64,000 nt of DNA from Nitratireductor sp. B36 (GTDB taxonomy: Bacteria; Pseudomonadota; Alphaproteobacteria; Rhizobiales; Rhizobiaceae): contig NZ_JACKZY010000001.1 in NCBI RefSeq assembly GCF_020833685.1, forward strand, positions 880,578 through 944,577, written 5' to 3'. Below are positions 18,081 to 27,331 of this stretch, piece by piece. The first letter of the stretch is position 1. Each line of letters starts with the position of its first letter. Below the pieces are notes generated by a model. The model saw only the letters and a program-made list of their open reading frames with translations, ran no database searches and was not told where the DNA came from. The translations under genes were made by a program, and so were the position numbers.

Positions 18081-19853
18081 TCAGGCCGAAAGCAGGGCGT
18101 CGGCCGCCGCATCGAGGCTCGCCGCCCCCTCCGTCACCCGCTGCCTCAGTGCGCCCGTCTCACCAAGCAGGTTCTCCGCCATGAAGCGTACCAGCGCGGC
18201 ATGCCCGGGGTTTTCGTTGCCGGCAACAGCCCGCGCATTGAAGGCCACGCCGATGACAAGCGAAAACAGACGCAGATACGGCGTCGCGCCCGCAAGCGCC
18301 TCATTCACACGACTATTGGAAAGCGCGTCGTTCATGAAGCCGGTCGCCGCCTCCAGATCATCGAGCGCGTCGGCCAGCTTCTCGCCGGTCGCCCCCAGAC
18401 CGGGTGCCTGGGCAACCGCCTTCTGGTCCGCGCGCAACTCACCGGTAAGACGCGCCACCGCCTCACCACCCTGAAGCGGCAGCTTGCGCATGACCAGATC
18501 GATCGCCTGAATACCGTTGGTGCCCTCATAGATCGGCGCGATCCGCGCATCCCGGTAGAGTGCAGCAGCCCCCGTCTCCTCCACATAGCCCATGCCGCCG
18601 TGAACCTGCAGGCCAAGCGAAGCGACCTCCACGCCCACATCGGTGGAAAAGGCCTTCGCCATGGGGGTCAGAATATCTGCGCGCGCCTGCCAGGCTGTCG
18701 CCTCCTCGCCCTCGTCAAGCCGTGCCCGGTCTATCGCATAGGCGCAGGCATAGGTGATCGCGCGCGCCATCTGCGTCTCGGCCTTCATGGTCAAAAGCGT
18801 GCGTTTGATGTCGGGGTGCTCGACAATCGGGCTCATTTCGCCATCCTTGGGCGCACCGGCGGCACGGCCCTGCCGGCGCTCCTGCGCATAAGCAATCGCC
18901 TTCTGCGTTGCCGCCTCTGCAATCCCCACACCCTGCATACCAACGGCCAGACGGGCGTTGTTCATCATGGTGAACATGCAGGCGAGTCCCCGGTTTTCCT
19001 CACCGATCAGCCAGCCGACAGCGCCCGGCGTCTCGCCGAATTTGCCGTCGCCATAGATCATCGTGCAGGTGGGCGAGGCATGAATGCCCAGCTTGTGCTC
19101 CATGGAAGCGCAGAAGACATCGTTGCGCGCACCCAACGATCCGTCGTCATTGACGAAAAACTTTGGCACGAGAAACAGCGAAATGCCCTTCGTTCCCGCC
19201 GGCGCATCCGGCAGCCTTGCCAGCACCAGATGCACGATGTTGTCGGTGAAATCGTGCTCGCCATAGGTGATGAAGATTTTTTGCCCGAAGATGCGATAGG
19301 TGCCGTCGCCCACCGGTGCCGCGCGCGCCTTGAGCGCATTGAGATCGGACCCGGCCTGCGGCTCCGTCAGGTTCATTGTGCCCATCCATTCGCCCGAGAC
19401 GAGCTTTTCAAGATAGGTCTTCTGCAGTTCCGGCGTCGCGTGCTTTTCCAGCGCCTCGATGGCGCCAACCGTCAATGTCGGACCGATTGCAAAGGCCATG
19501 GAGCCGGAGTTCCACATCTCGATGGCCGCGACCGAGAGCAGCGTTGGCAGGCCCTGCCCGCCAAATTCTTCCGGCGCTGCAAGGCCGTTCCATCCGCCCT
19601 CGCACCAGCGGCGGTAGAGATCGGCCCAGCCTGGCGGTGTGGTTACGGTGCCGTCCCTTAAGACCGCTCCCCTTTCGTCGCCCACTTTCGCAAGCGGCGC
19701 GATCTCCTCAGAAGCAAAGCGCCCGGCCTCGCCAATGATCGCATCGACAAGATCTTCCGAGAGATCGCCAAACCGGCCAGCATCCAGATCGGCACCAAAC
19801 CCGGTGACATGTTTCAGGGTGAAGGCGATTTCGTCGACCGGGGCTCGATACAT
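18081..19853 (-). CDS. Acyl-CoA dehydrogenase, long (about 590 residue) class
   Basis: 590 residues from the ATG at 19853, preceded by AGGAGG. A short N-terminal extension (MYRAPVDEIAFTLKHVTGF) precedes the FAD-binding acyl-CoA dehydrogenase core, including MNLTEPQAGSDLNALKARA and the C-terminal segment GGMGYVEETGAAALYRDARI. An extra C-terminal helical domain places it in the FadE/DmdC-like group. It introduces a double bond into an acyl-CoA and passes electrons to ETF. The substrate is not known; the DmdC name seen in databases for this group should not be taken literally. A LiuR-like operator lies 139 bases upstream. Confidence 0.92.
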   Translation of the reverse strand: MYRAPVDEIAFTLKHVTGFGADLDAGRFGDLSEDLVDAIIGEAGRFASEEIAPLAKVGDERGAVLRDGTVTTPPGWADLYRRWCEGGWNGLAAPEEFGGQGLPTLLSVAAIEMWNSGSMAFAIGPTLTVGAIEALEKHATPELQKTYLEKLVSGEWMGTMNLTEPQAGSDLNALKARAAPVGDGTYRIFGQKIFITYGEHDFTDNIVHLVLARLPDAPAGTKGISLFLVPKFFVNDDGSLGARNDVFCASMEHKLGIHASPTCTMIYGDGKFGETPGAVGWLIGEENRGLACMFTMMNNARLAVGMQGVGIAEAATQKAIAYAQERRQGRAAGAPKDGEMSPIVEHPDIKRTLLTMKAETQMARAITYACAYAIDRARLDEGEEATAWQARADILTPMAKAFSTDVGVEVASLGLQVHGGMGYVEETGAAALYRDARIAPIYEGTNGIQAIDLVMRKLPLQGGEAVARLTGELRADQKAVAQAPGLGATGEKLADALDDLEAATGFMNDALSNSRVNEALAGATPYLRLFSLVIGVAFNARAVAGNENPGHAALVRFMAENLLGETGALRQRVTEGAASLDAAADALLSA

Positions 19854-19991
19854 GCTGCAATCCTCCTGATGTCCCGACAGCGCCTGGAAGTGCGGCGCGC
19901 GCCAAACTGTCCAGCGTGCGCCCGGGACCAAAATCTAGCCGCTCGACCACACCCCCGCCATCATACCTTGGCGCAAGATTGCTATTTTCTT

Positions 19992-20007
19992 TTTACGTAA
20001 ACGTCAA
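19992..20007. promoter_or_regulatory. LiuR-like operator upstream of acyl-CoA dehydrogenase
   Basis: TTTACGTAAACGTCAA forms an imperfect inverted repeat TTTACGT-AA-ACGTCAA. It closely resembles the operator of LiuR, the MerR-family regulator of branched-chain amino acid and fatty-acid degradation in proteobacteria. It lies between the divergent acyl-CoA dehydrogenase and a small-protein gene. The regulator gene itself is not in the window. Confidence 0.55.
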
Positions 20008-20068
20008 TATTGAAAACCTTGCAGCCCTCCCGGCCGAAGGATAGAACCCCTCCAAAGGAAGGGCCTCA

Positions 20069-20305
20069 ATGCTTGCAAGACCGGAAAAGAACCGCTGCAT
20101 CGAATGCGGAAAAATGTTCGGAACGCCGGGCTTTGCCTATCATGAAGGCCTGATCGAAAACGGCCCCGCCTACTGGGCGGATCGCGGCATTCTCTGTTCC
20201 ATCGAGTGTTCGCTCATCCACCACAAAAAGCGGATGGCGGAAGGCACCGTCCCTGAAAAACCCGCTCCCGATCCCTTCGAGATGGAGCACCTGTTCGAGG
20301 AATAG
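20069..20305 (+). CDS. Small cysteine-pair protein, possible zinc ribbon
   Basis: 78 residues after GGAAGGG. Two cysteine pairs are visible, C-x2-C at residues 9-12 (CIECGKMFGTPGF) and C-x3-C at about 43-47 (LCSIECSLIHHKKR), suggesting metal binding. The tail is acidic and proline-containing (PEKPAPDPFEMEHLFEE). I do not recognise a named family. It could be a DNA- or protein-binding accessory. It starts 62 bases from the LiuR-like site and converges with purD. Confidence 0.75.
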   Translation: MLARPEKNRCIECGKMFGTPGFAYHEGLIENGPAYWADRGILCSIECSLIHHKKRMAEGTVPEKPAPDPFEMEHLFEE

Positions 20306-20341
20306 AGCCGCAGAAAGCTACGCGCCCGGCCCTGAGGCCCT

Positions 20342-21616
20342 TCAGCCTTCGCGTTCCACCGCGCGCCAGCCGATGTCGCGCCGGCAAAAGCCTTCCGGCC
20401 AGTCGATCAGATCGACCGCGCGATAGGCCTTCTCCTGCGCCTCTTTCACCGATTTGCCCAGAGCGGTGACATTCAGCACCCGTCCGCCATTGGCCACCAG
20501 CGCGCCGTCGTTCATCGCGGTGCCGGCGTGAAATATCTCGACACCTTCATCAGCACCCGCCGCCTCCACGCCGCGGATCACCGTGCCTTTTTCAGGGCTT
20601 GCCGGATAGCCTTTTGCCGCCAGCACCACGGTCAGCGCCGCCTCGTCGCGCCAGCGCGCAGAGACATGCGCCAGTTGCCCGTCCACCGCCGCATTGATGA
20701 GAAGCAGGAGATCTTCCTTGAGCCGCATCATCAGCACCTGGCATTCCGGGTCGCCAAAACGAACATTGTATTCGATCAGCTTCGGGCCGTCCTTCGTCAG
20801 CATCAGCCCGGCATAGAGAACGCCGGTGAAGGGCGCACCCATCTCCGCCATGCCCTCTAGAGTCGGCTCGATGATCTCGGCCATGGTGCGGGCAAGCGTT
20901 TCCTCGTCCAGCACCGGGGCCGGCGAATAGGCGCCCATGCCGCCGGTATTCGGCCCTGTATCGCCATCGCCCACGCGCTTGTGGTCCTGCGCGGTGCCGA
21001 AAGGTAGCGCCGTCTTGCCATCGCAAAGACAGAAAAAACTCGCCTCCTCGCCCTCCAGAAACTCTTCCACGACAACAGAAGCACCCGCCGCGCCGAAGCT
21101 GCCGTCAAAGCAGTCGTCGATGGCCGCGATGGCCTCATCCTCCGTCATGGCCACGGTCACGCCCTTGCCGGCGGCAAGCCCGTCCGCCTTGATGACGATG
21201 GGCGCTCCCTGCTCGCGCACATAGTCGCGTGCGGCCAGCGCGTTGTCGAACCGGCCATAGGCTGCCGTGGGTATCGCGTAGCGGTCGCAGAGTTCCTTGG
21301 TGAAGCTCTTCGACCCTTCAAGCCTGGCTGCCGCCGCACTCGGGCCAAAAACACGGATGCCCGCATCGGTCAGCGCATCGGCAAGGCCGGCAACGAGCGG
21401 CGCTTCCGGCCCCACCACAACAAGGTCTATCGCCTTTTCCCGGCAGTAGGCGACAACAGCCGCATGATCGGTCACGTCGAGCGCCAAGCATTCAGCGTCC
21501 CCTGCCATGCCGGGATTACCGGGCGCTGCATAAAGCTTCGTCAGCACAGGAGATGCAGCCAGCTTCCAGGCCAGTGCATGCTCGCGGCCACCGGACCCGA
21601 TCAGGAGAACATTCAT
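20342..21616 (-). CDS. purD: Phosphoribosylamine-glycine ligase
   Basis: 424 residues from the ATG at 21616 ([20 protein letters not shown]). The ATP-grasp core has [18 protein letters not shown], the invariant [14 protein letters not shown] segment and [14 protein letters not shown] for metal binding. PurD joins glycine to phosphoribosylamine in the second step of purine synthesis. It lies alone, divergent from ubiA by 160 bases, without other pur genes nearby, as is usual for purD in rhizobia. Confidence 0.97.
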   Translation of the reverse strand: MNVLLIGSGGREHALAWKLAASPVLTKLYAAPGNPGMAGDAECLALDVTDHAAVVAYCREKAIDLVVVGPEAPLVAGLADALTDAGIRVFGPSAAAARLEGSKSFTKELCDRYAIPTAAYGRFDNALAARDYVREQGAPIVIKADGLAAGKGVTVAMTEDEAIAAIDDCFDGSFGAAGASVVVEEFLEGEEASFFCLCDGKTALPFGTAQDHKRVGDGDTGPNTGGMGAYSPAPVLDEETLARTMAEIIEPTLEGMAEMGAPFTGVLYAGLMLTKDGPKLIEYNVRFGDPECQVLMMRLKEDLLLLINAAVDGQLAHVSARWRDEAALTVVLAAKGYPASPEKGTVIRGVEAAGADEGVEIFHAGTAMNDGALVANGGRVLNVTALGKSVKEAQEKAYRAVDLIDWPEGFCRRDIGWRAVEREG

Positions 21617-21776
21617 CGTGCGCATCCCCGCTTGTTCAATCACTGCCTCGGGCTATGGCCCTTCGCGCCGAAAATCAAGGCGCTTGTCAGCCGTTCCCCG
21701 ACAGAAACGCTTGACGCGGAGAGACGGGCTTGCCACTCCCTGCAGGGAAGACACATAAAAACGGACGGTTTGCACA

Positions 21777-22760
21777 ATGGAAAAGATCCAGTCCCGCCAA
21801 GGTCAGGGCCGCGTTGCCGATGCCCCATCCGGCCACTGGGTCTATCGCGTCATGCCGCGCGGCATGTGGCCCTATGCGCAGCTTGCCCGCTGGGATCGCC
21901 CCATCGGCTGGCAGTTGCTTCTGTGGCCCTGCCTCTGGTCCACGGCCCTTGCGGCCTCCGCCTATGCGCAGCCCGGCGCCCCCCTTGCCGAGGTGCTTCC
22001 CTCGCTCTGGCACATCCTGCTCTTCCTCGTCGGCGCGATTGCCATGCGCGGGGCCGGCTGCACCTACAATGATCTGGTGGATGAGCGCATCGACAATGCG
22101 GTCGAGCGCACGCGCTCACGCCCCCTGCCCTCCGGTCAGGTTTCGCGCGGTCAGGCATGGGCCTTCCTTCTGGCGCAGGCGCTGCTCGGGCTCCTGGTGC
22201 TCGTTCAGTTCAATGCATTTGCCATCGCGCTTGGCTTCGCCTCGCTCATCGTGGTGGCGATCTACCCCTTCGCGAAGAGATTCACGGACTGGCCGCAACT
22301 CTTTCTGGGACTTGCCTTTTCCTGGGGTGCGCTGATGGGCTGGGCAGCCGATTTCGAGAGCCTGTCGCTCGCTCCGGTCCTTCTCTATTTCGGCTCCATT
22401 CTGTGGGTCATCGGCTATGACACGATCTACGCCCATCAGGACAAGGAAGACGATGCCATTGTCGGCGTTCGCTCCACCGCGCGCCTGTTCGGCGAGAAAA
22501 CCCGTCAATGGTTGATTGCGCTTTATGGCGGGGCGCTTCTGTTCTTTGCGGTCGCCTTCGCGCTTGCCGAAGTGCCGATGCCAGCACTTGCCGGCCTTGT
22601 CGCTGCAGGCGCTCATATGGCACGGCAAATCCGGGTCATCGACATCGACAACCCGGATCAGTGTCTGGCCCTCTTCCGATCCAACAATGTGGTCGGCTGG
22701 CTGATCTTCCTCGGTCTGATCGGCGGTGGCCTGTGGGCCGTGATCAGTCCACAGTTCTGA
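21777..22760 (+). CDS. ubiA: 4-hydroxybenzoate polyprenyltransferase
   Basis: 327 residues with about eight transmembrane helices. Both aspartate-rich motifs are present: NDLVDERID near residue 100 and DTIYAHQDKEDD near 220. These bind the Mg-diphosphate of the polyprenyl donor. UbiA attaches the polyprenyl chain to 4-hydroxybenzoate in ubiquinone synthesis at the inner membrane. Its donor would come from the polyprenyl diphosphate synthase encoded at 34583-35596. The N-terminal 30 residues are hydrophilic and slightly longer than in E. coli. Confidence 0.95.
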   Translation: MEKIQSRQGQGRVADAPSGHWVYRVMPRGMWPYAQLARWDRPIGWQLLLWPCLWSTALAASAYAQPGAPLAEVLPSLWHILLFLVGAIAMRGAGCTYNDLVDERIDNAVERTRSRPLPSGQVSRGQAWAFLLAQALLGLLVLVQFNAFAIALGFASLIVVAIYPFAKRFTDWPQLFLGLAFSWGALMGWAADFESLSLAPVLLYFGSILWVIGYDTIYAHQDKEDDAIVGVRSTARLFGEKTRQWLIALYGGALLFFAVAFALAEVPMPALAGLVAAGAHMARQIRVIDIDNPDQCLALFRSNNVVGWLIFLGLIGGGLWAVISPQF

Positions 22761-22769
22761 CCGGCGCGA

Positions 22770-23333
22770 TCAGTCGCGGGCGATGATCTCCGCTCCGCCA
22801 ACAACCATGCGCACACCCAGGCTGCCGCATCGGCGACGCGCGAGGAAACGCGGGCGGCGCGCCCGAACAGCATGGCCCTGACGCCGATGCTTCGGGGGAT
22901 TTGCCTTCACCTCTCCAATGCTCTCTTCGAGCGGGCGGGCCAGTCCGTCAGCCTCGATCATCAGCATGGGAAGCCCCAGCGCCTCCGACCATGCACGCCA
23001 GTCGGCAGCCACATCATCCAGATCACCCGCCACCAGAAGCGGCACGCACAGCATCGCATCCGTGTGAAGCAGTTCGAGCGTCACCGTCACATCGCCCAGA
23101 TCATCCTCGATGGCGCGTGCCGCAACGCCGCGAAACGCGCGCGTCGGCAGGGCGAACGTCACCGGCAGACCACTCTTGTTGAGAACGCGCTTCATACGCA
23201 CGCCGCGATTGTCCACAGTAAAGGACACTTCGCCGAAATCGTCGTGCGATGCATAGCTCACCGCCTGTGGCAGGCGAAAGGGGTCGAGCCGCATTGCGCG
23301 GCCCGCCCAGACTGGCTTGAGCCCACTGTTCAT
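22770..23333 (-). CDS. DUF6101-type protein, unknown function
   Basis: 187 residues from the ATG at 23333, preceded by AGGAAGG. It begins MNSGLKPVWAGRAMRLDPFR. The middle holds a beta-rich domain (EVSFTVDNRGVRMKRVLNKS, VTVTLELLHTDAMLCVPL), and the C-terminus is strongly basic (KHRRQGHAVRARRPRFLARR), which may contact nucleic acid or membrane. It resembles the rhizobial DUF6101 family, whose role is unknown. No signal peptide or membrane segment is seen. It converges with ubiA. Confidence 0.75.
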   Translation of the reverse strand: MNSGLKPVWAGRAMRLDPFRLPQAVSYASHDDFGEVSFTVDNRGVRMKRVLNKSGLPVTFALPTRAFRGVAARAIEDDLGDVTVTLELLHTDAMLCVPLLVAGDLDDVAADWRAWSEALGLPMLMIEADGLARPLEESIGEVKANPPKHRRQGHAVRARRPRFLARRRCGSLGVRMVVGGAEIIARD

Positions 23334-23605
23334 ATTCTTGCCTTCCTGTCACTCCTGAGAGCCGGTTTTCCGGTTCTCTCACCGGGCCGTTTTCGGCCTC
23401 GTTATGGAAGGCACCCTAGCGCCGAGCCCGTTACCGTCAGGCTTAGAAAGTCGGTTAAATTTTGCTGACCTTACAGTTGGTTAGCGATTTCCAACCAAGT
23501 GTAACGATCTGGCAAGAGGCGTGACCGGGAGGTAAATGGCGCAACCCCGGTACGAAGATGCCTGAGCGCAAGACGCATTGCGCGCCCCGCCCAACGCTTT
23601 TGAAT

Positions 23606-25021
23606 TCAGATCACCTTGCGCGGGTTCATGATGCCGGCCGGGTCAAACGCTGCCTTCACCCGGCGCATCAGCTCCGTGGCTATGGCGGGTTGCGTGGCGA
23701 TCAGCTCGTCGCGCTTCATGCGCCCGATGCCGTGTTCGGCCGAAAAAGACCCGCCCAGATCGCGCACGATGGCGTGGATGGCATCGTTCATCTTCCGGTA
23801 GAGGGCCAGATAGGCGTCGCGGTCGCCATCCTTTGGCTGCGAGATGTTGTAGTGCAGATTGCCGTCGCCCATATGGCCGAAGCAGACCACGCGGCAGCCC
23901 GGCGCGACCTTCTGCGCCTCTTCGCCCGCACGCTCGATGAATTCGGGGATCGCCGCCACCGGCACGGAAATGTCGTGCTTGATCGAGCCGCCTTCCGGCT
24001 TCTGCGCCTCCGACATGGATTCGCGCAGATGGCGGAAGGCATTGGCCTGCCCCTCGTTCTGGGCAATCGCGGCGTCCACCACCAGCCCTTCCTCGAAGGC
24101 GACCGTCAGCACTTCCTCCATCAGCTCCTTGGCATCATCACCGGAACGCCCGGAGGAGATCTCAATCATCACATACCAGGGATGCGCCTCGGTCAGCGGA
24201 TCGACAGAACCAGGCACATGCGCCAGCGTGAAGGCAAGCGGCGTGCGCTCGATGAGCTCGAAGGCCGTCAGGCCATTGCCGGCGCGGTCATTGGCCAGCT
24301 CGAAAAAGCGCAGCGCATCGGCAGGCGTCGGCAGAGCCGCCCAGGCCAGTTCCCGCCCCTTGGGCATGGGAAAGAGCTTCACCACAGCCGCCGTGATCAC
24401 GCCCAGCGTGCCCTCGCCGCCCACAAACAGATCTTTGAGATCGTAGCCGGTGTTGTCCTTCTTGAGCTTGCGCAGATCGTCAAAAACCTCGCCCGTGGGC
24501 AGCACCACCTCGACACCGAGGCAAAGGTCGCGCGCCGTGCCATAGGCCAGCGCACCCACGCCACCGGCATTGGACGAAAGATTGCCACCGATCTGGCAGG
24601 AGCCCTGCGAACCGAGCGATAGGGGAAAAAGGCGGTCCTTCTCGGCCGCCGCGTCCTGGAGCACCTGCAGCACCACGCCGGCCTCCACCGTCGCCGTGTT
24701 GGACTGCAGATCGATTTCGCGGATCCTGTTGAGGCGCGAAAGCGAAAGCACGATCTCGTTGCCCTCGCCGTCCGGCATCTGTCCGCCCACAAGGCCCGTA
24801 TTGCCGCCCTGCGGCACAATCGCCGTGCCGGTTTCGCTGGCAAGCTTCAGGATTGCGCTCACCTCGTCCACCGAGCCTGGGCGCAGCACCAGCGGCGTCT
24901 TTCCGCTAAACAGCCCGCGTGGCTCTTCCTCGTAAGGCGCGATCTCCTCCGCAGCGGTCAGGGCGTGGCGCTCGCCGACGATTTTGGCAAAACGGGCGAG
25001 AAGAGCGGGGTCGATGGTCAT
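23606..25021 (-). CDS. FAD-binding oxidoreductase, GlcD/D-lactate dehydrogenase family
   Basis: 471 residues from the ATG at 25021 (MTIDPALLARFAKIVG). The N-terminal PCMH-type FAD domain has VPQGGNTGLVGGQMP and GSQGSCQIGGNLSSNAGGVG. The C-terminal domain carries CFGHMGDGNLHYN (metal-site His) and FSAEHGIGRMKRDELI. Such enzymes oxidise D-2-hydroxyacids (D-lactate, glycolate or D-2-hydroxyglutarate) and pass electrons to quinone or cytochrome. The exact substrate cannot be decided here; no iron-sulfur partner subunit is adjacent, which argues against a GlcDEF complex. It lies 22 bases after sua5 and is probably co-transcribed. Confidence 0.92.
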   Translation of the reverse strand: MTIDPALLARFAKIVGERHALTAAEEIAPYEEEPRGLFSGKTPLVLRPGSVDEVSAILKLASETGTAIVPQGGNTGLVGGQMPDGEGNEIVLSLSRLNRIREIDLQSNTATVEAGVVLQVLQDAAAEKDRLFPLSLGSQGSCQIGGNLSSNAGGVGALAYGTARDLCLGVEVVLPTGEVFDDLRKLKKDNTGYDLKDLFVGGEGTLGVITAAVVKLFPMPKGRELAWAALPTPADALRFFELANDRAGNGLTAFELIERTPLAFTLAHVPGSVDPLTEAHPWYVMIEISSGRSGDDAKELMEEVLTVAFEEGLVVDAAIAQNEGQANAFRHLRESMSEAQKPEGGSIKHDISVPVAAIPEFIERAGEEAQKVAPGCRVVCFGHMGDGNLHYNISQPKDGDRDAYLALYRKMNDAIHAIVRDLGGSFSAEHGIGRMKRDELIATQPAIATELMRRVKAAFDPAGIMNPRKVI

Positions 25022-25043
25022 GAAGTTGCGGTTTCCTGAAGGG

Positions 25044-26000
25044 TTAGCGGTCACGGGGTGCGGCTGCGCGCGCGAGGCGATCATTGATGGCTTCGCCAAG
25101 CCCTTCAAGGGGCACAGGCTCGACGGCAATTGTGGCAGCGCCCGACCGGTCTAGCGCGAGCAGATGCGAGAACAAATTGGCTGCCGCCTCGCGCATCTCT
25201 CCGCTCTCCGAAAGATTGCGCATGGCAACCGCCCTCTCCGCCCCCGCCACACGTTGCGGCCCAAAGGCAAGCAGCGCCTCTCCCGGTTTCACCTCGGCCA
25301 CCCCAAGCCGCATATGGGCATCGGGCGCATAGTGAGAGGCAAGCATGCCGGGGGCCTGCACCCCCTTGGCACCACGTATCAGCGCCATACCGGTGACGCG
25401 CTCGATCTCATCAGCCGCAACGCCTCCCGGACGCAGAAGCGTGATGCTCTCTTCCTCCACTTTCACGATGGTGGATTCGAGCCCCACCGGCGTCGGCCCG
25501 CCATCCACGATCAACGGAATACGCGACCCGAGATCAGTCTCGACCGCCTCCGCCGTTGTGCCGCTGATGCGGCCCGATGAATTGGCGCTTGGAGCCGCCA
25601 CGGGTCGCCCCAGCGCTTCGATCACCCGCGCGCCAAACCCTTTCGGGCAGCGCAGCGCAATCGTGTCGAGCCCGGCAGTGACCAGAGGATGAACGCCGGA
25701 TCCCGCACGATGGGGCAGAACCAGCGTCAGCGGCCCCGGCCAGAAGGCATCCGCAAGGACGCGCGCGAGCGGGTTGAAAACCGCGATGCGCTCGGCCATC
25801 TCCCGGTCCGCCACATGCGCGATCAGGGGGTTGAACTGCGGGCGTCCCTTGGTCTCATAAATGCGCGCCACCGCCTCGCCATTGGTAGCATCGGCGGCAA
25901 GCCCATAAACCGTTTCCGTGGGAATGGCGATGGCCGCGCCCGAAAGCAACAGCTTCACAGCCCGCGGTAGCGCCTCACTCTCCGGCAGAATATCAGCCAA
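25044..26000 (-). CDS. L-threonylcarbamoyladenylate synthase (Sua5 type, TTG start)
   Basis: 318 residues. The YrdC domain occupies roughly the first 200 (AIPTETVYGLAADATNGEAV, KGRPQFNPLIAHV, APSANSSGRISGTTAEAV), followed by a Sua5 C-terminal domain of about 110 residues. The enzyme makes threonylcarbamoyl-AMP for the t6A37 modification of ANN-decoding tRNAs. The start is a TTG at 26000. It is favoured because AAAGGA stands seven bases upstream and no in-frame ATG precedes the conserved core. The longer Sua5 form, rather than TsaC, is established by the C-terminal domain. Confidence 0.92.
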   Translation of the reverse strand: MADILPESEALPRAVKLLLSGAAIAIPTETVYGLAADATNGEAVARIYETKGRPQFNPLIAHVADREMAERIAVFNPLARVLADAFWPGPLTLVLPHRAGSGVHPLVTAGLDTIALRCPKGFGARVIEALGRPVAAPSANSSGRISGTTAEAVETDLGSRIPLIVDGGPTPVGLESTIVKVEEESITLLRPGGVAADEIERVTGMALIRGAKGVQAPGMLASHYAPDAHMRLGVAEVKPGEALLAFGPQRVAGAERAVAMRNLSESGEMREAAANLFSHLLALDRSGAATIAVEPVPLEGLGEAINDRLARAAAPRDR

Positions 26001-26277
26001 GCAGCAGTCCTTTCAAAAAACCAATTGCTGACTATCGCGCCTGCCGGATATGGGCAAGCATGGCAGGCGGGCTTGAGGGGTTTTCATTCGTGTATGAGCA
26101 AAGCAACAAGGCCGGAGCTCTTTCAACGTCCTTCCCCTTATGACGATGCACTGAGGGGATCATCCCGGGCCGCTCCGCCGGCAAAGAGGTTTGTTGAATC
26201 TTAATGCATTTCGCGTTTGATGGCTTGTGCGCCATGAGAAGCGCGCCAGAACCGCCAATGATTGGGGGGCAGGAAGA

Positions 26278-26817
26278 ATGCAGTCATGGCCGATCAAGCC
26301 ACTGCTCGTCAGCATGCTGCTCGTTTTGGCGGGCGGCACGAAGGCGACTTCCTTGCTCGAGCTGACAGGCAGATCCGCGGAACACCCCACATCGACAGTC
26401 ACTCTAGAGGAATTTCAGCGGAAAACGCCTGACCGGCCTGTTTTGCTTGAAGCACCCCTGTCCTACCCTGCCCCTTCGCTCGGCCCGTCGTTCTCGGCGG
26501 AGAAACTTCGGCTTTCGCCCTCCATTGTCGGCATAGGAACGGCGCTGCCCGACATGCATCCCGAAGCTGGAGAAACCACCAGCGCCATTCCACATGCGCC
26601 GCGCCGCATGCCGCAAATCATCCGGGGTGGAGAAACCGGTTCTGCCCCCCCGCGAGAGGTGGCCGCTCCGTATCAGGCCACCTCGCCGGAGCCTGTGTCT
26701 CGGCCAGACCGCAAACCTGCATCTCGCCCGCATCCTGAAAATGAAAGCAGCGCGGCCGCGAAGCCTCCTGCTTCTGCGCCACCGCCCTCGCGCGCGCCAG
26801 TGGGCCAGCCCGAATAG
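26278..26817 (+). CDS. Proline-rich secreted protein, unknown function
   Basis: 179 residues from an ATG preceded by GGCAGGAAGA. The first 25 residues form a signal peptide (MQSWPIKPLLVSMLLVLAGG, then TKATS). The rest is low in hydrophobic residues and rich in Pro, Ser, Ala and Arg, with a strongly proline-rich C-terminal third (AAKPPASAPPPSRAPVG). It looks intrinsically disordered and periplasmic or cell-envelope linked. No family is recognised. An antisense frame of 155 codons covers the same DNA but lacks an ordered, plausible protein, so the plus strand is preferred. Confidence 0.6.
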   Translation: MQSWPIKPLLVSMLLVLAGGTKATSLLELTGRSAEHPTSTVTLEEFQRKTPDRPVLLEAPLSYPAPSLGPSFSAEKLRLSPSIVGIGTALPDMHPEAGETTSAIPHAPRRMPQIIRGGETGSAPPREVAAPYQATSPEPVSRPDRKPASRPHPENESSAAAKPPASAPPPSRAPVGQPE

Positions 26818-26917
26818 GCTCCTGCCATAAGGCTGACAGGAAAGCATTTCCCGGTACGCTTGACGTTCCACGCAGCGCGGCGCACCCTCCGCGCATCATT
26901 GTCCGGAGACCAACGCC

Positions 26918-27331
26918 ATGCTGACCTTCCTGAAAATCCTGCACCTGTTCGGCCTCATGCTGGGCGCTGCCGGCGGTCTGGGCGGCATGATGGTGGCCAT
27001 ACAGGCCAAACGCTCCGAGGGCGCGCCGCCACCAGCCCTTCTGGCGCTGCGCCCGCGCTTCACACTCATCACGCTTTCAGGCGTTGTGCTCCTGTGGCTG
27101 ACAGGCCTTTGGTTATGGCTGGTGCGCTATGAGGGCGCGCTTTTGAGCACGGCCTTCCTGCTCAAACTCGTGGCGGCAGCCTTCATCCTTGCCGTCGCCC
27201 TGCTCGGTTTCATGGCTGTCCGGCGCGGCCAGCCCGGCACGCCACCTCCGGCCTATCTGCAGCGGCTCGGCCCGCTGGCGGGCCTCGCCTCCTATATCGC
27301 CGTGGCGCTGGCGGTCTACGTTTTCGGCTAG
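26918..27331 (+). CDS. Four-helix membrane protein, CopD/DUF2269-like
   Basis: 137 residues, ATG after GGAGACCAACGCC. Four hydrophobic helices are visible at about 5-25, 45-67, 77-100 and 115-136. The first helix has LKILHLFGLMLGAAGGLGGM, with a His in the membrane as in CopD-like and DUF2269 proteins that may bind copper or haem. No clear function. It converges with glyS: the two stops are adjacent. Confidence 0.78.
   Translation: MLTFLKILHLFGLMLGAAGGLGGMMVAIQAKRSEGAPPPALLALRPRFTLITLSGVVLLWLTGLWLWLVRYEGALLSTAFLLKLVAAAFILAVALLGFMAVRRGQPGTPPPAYLQRLGPLAGLASYIAVALAVYVFG

Noticed and set aside
17862-19661. 599-codon frame antisense to the acyl-CoA dehydrogenase
   Set aside because: Shadow of a well-conserved gene; composition is biased and there is no ribosome-binding site.
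17324-19853. DmdC/DmdD pair for methylmercaptopropionate
   Set aside because: Tempting beside a methylthio-sugar cluster, but the crotonase-family protein has an isomerase-like active site and the dehydrogenase is of a broad group. No dmdA or dmdB is seen.
23536-23565. Nine-residue frame after GGGAGGTAA
   Set aside because: Strong ribosome-binding-like sequence, but no gene follows on that strand to be controlled by a leader peptide; probably chance.
26032-26235. 67-codon minus-strand frame
   Set aside because: No ribosome-binding site, no domain, and an arbitrary composition in a promoter region.
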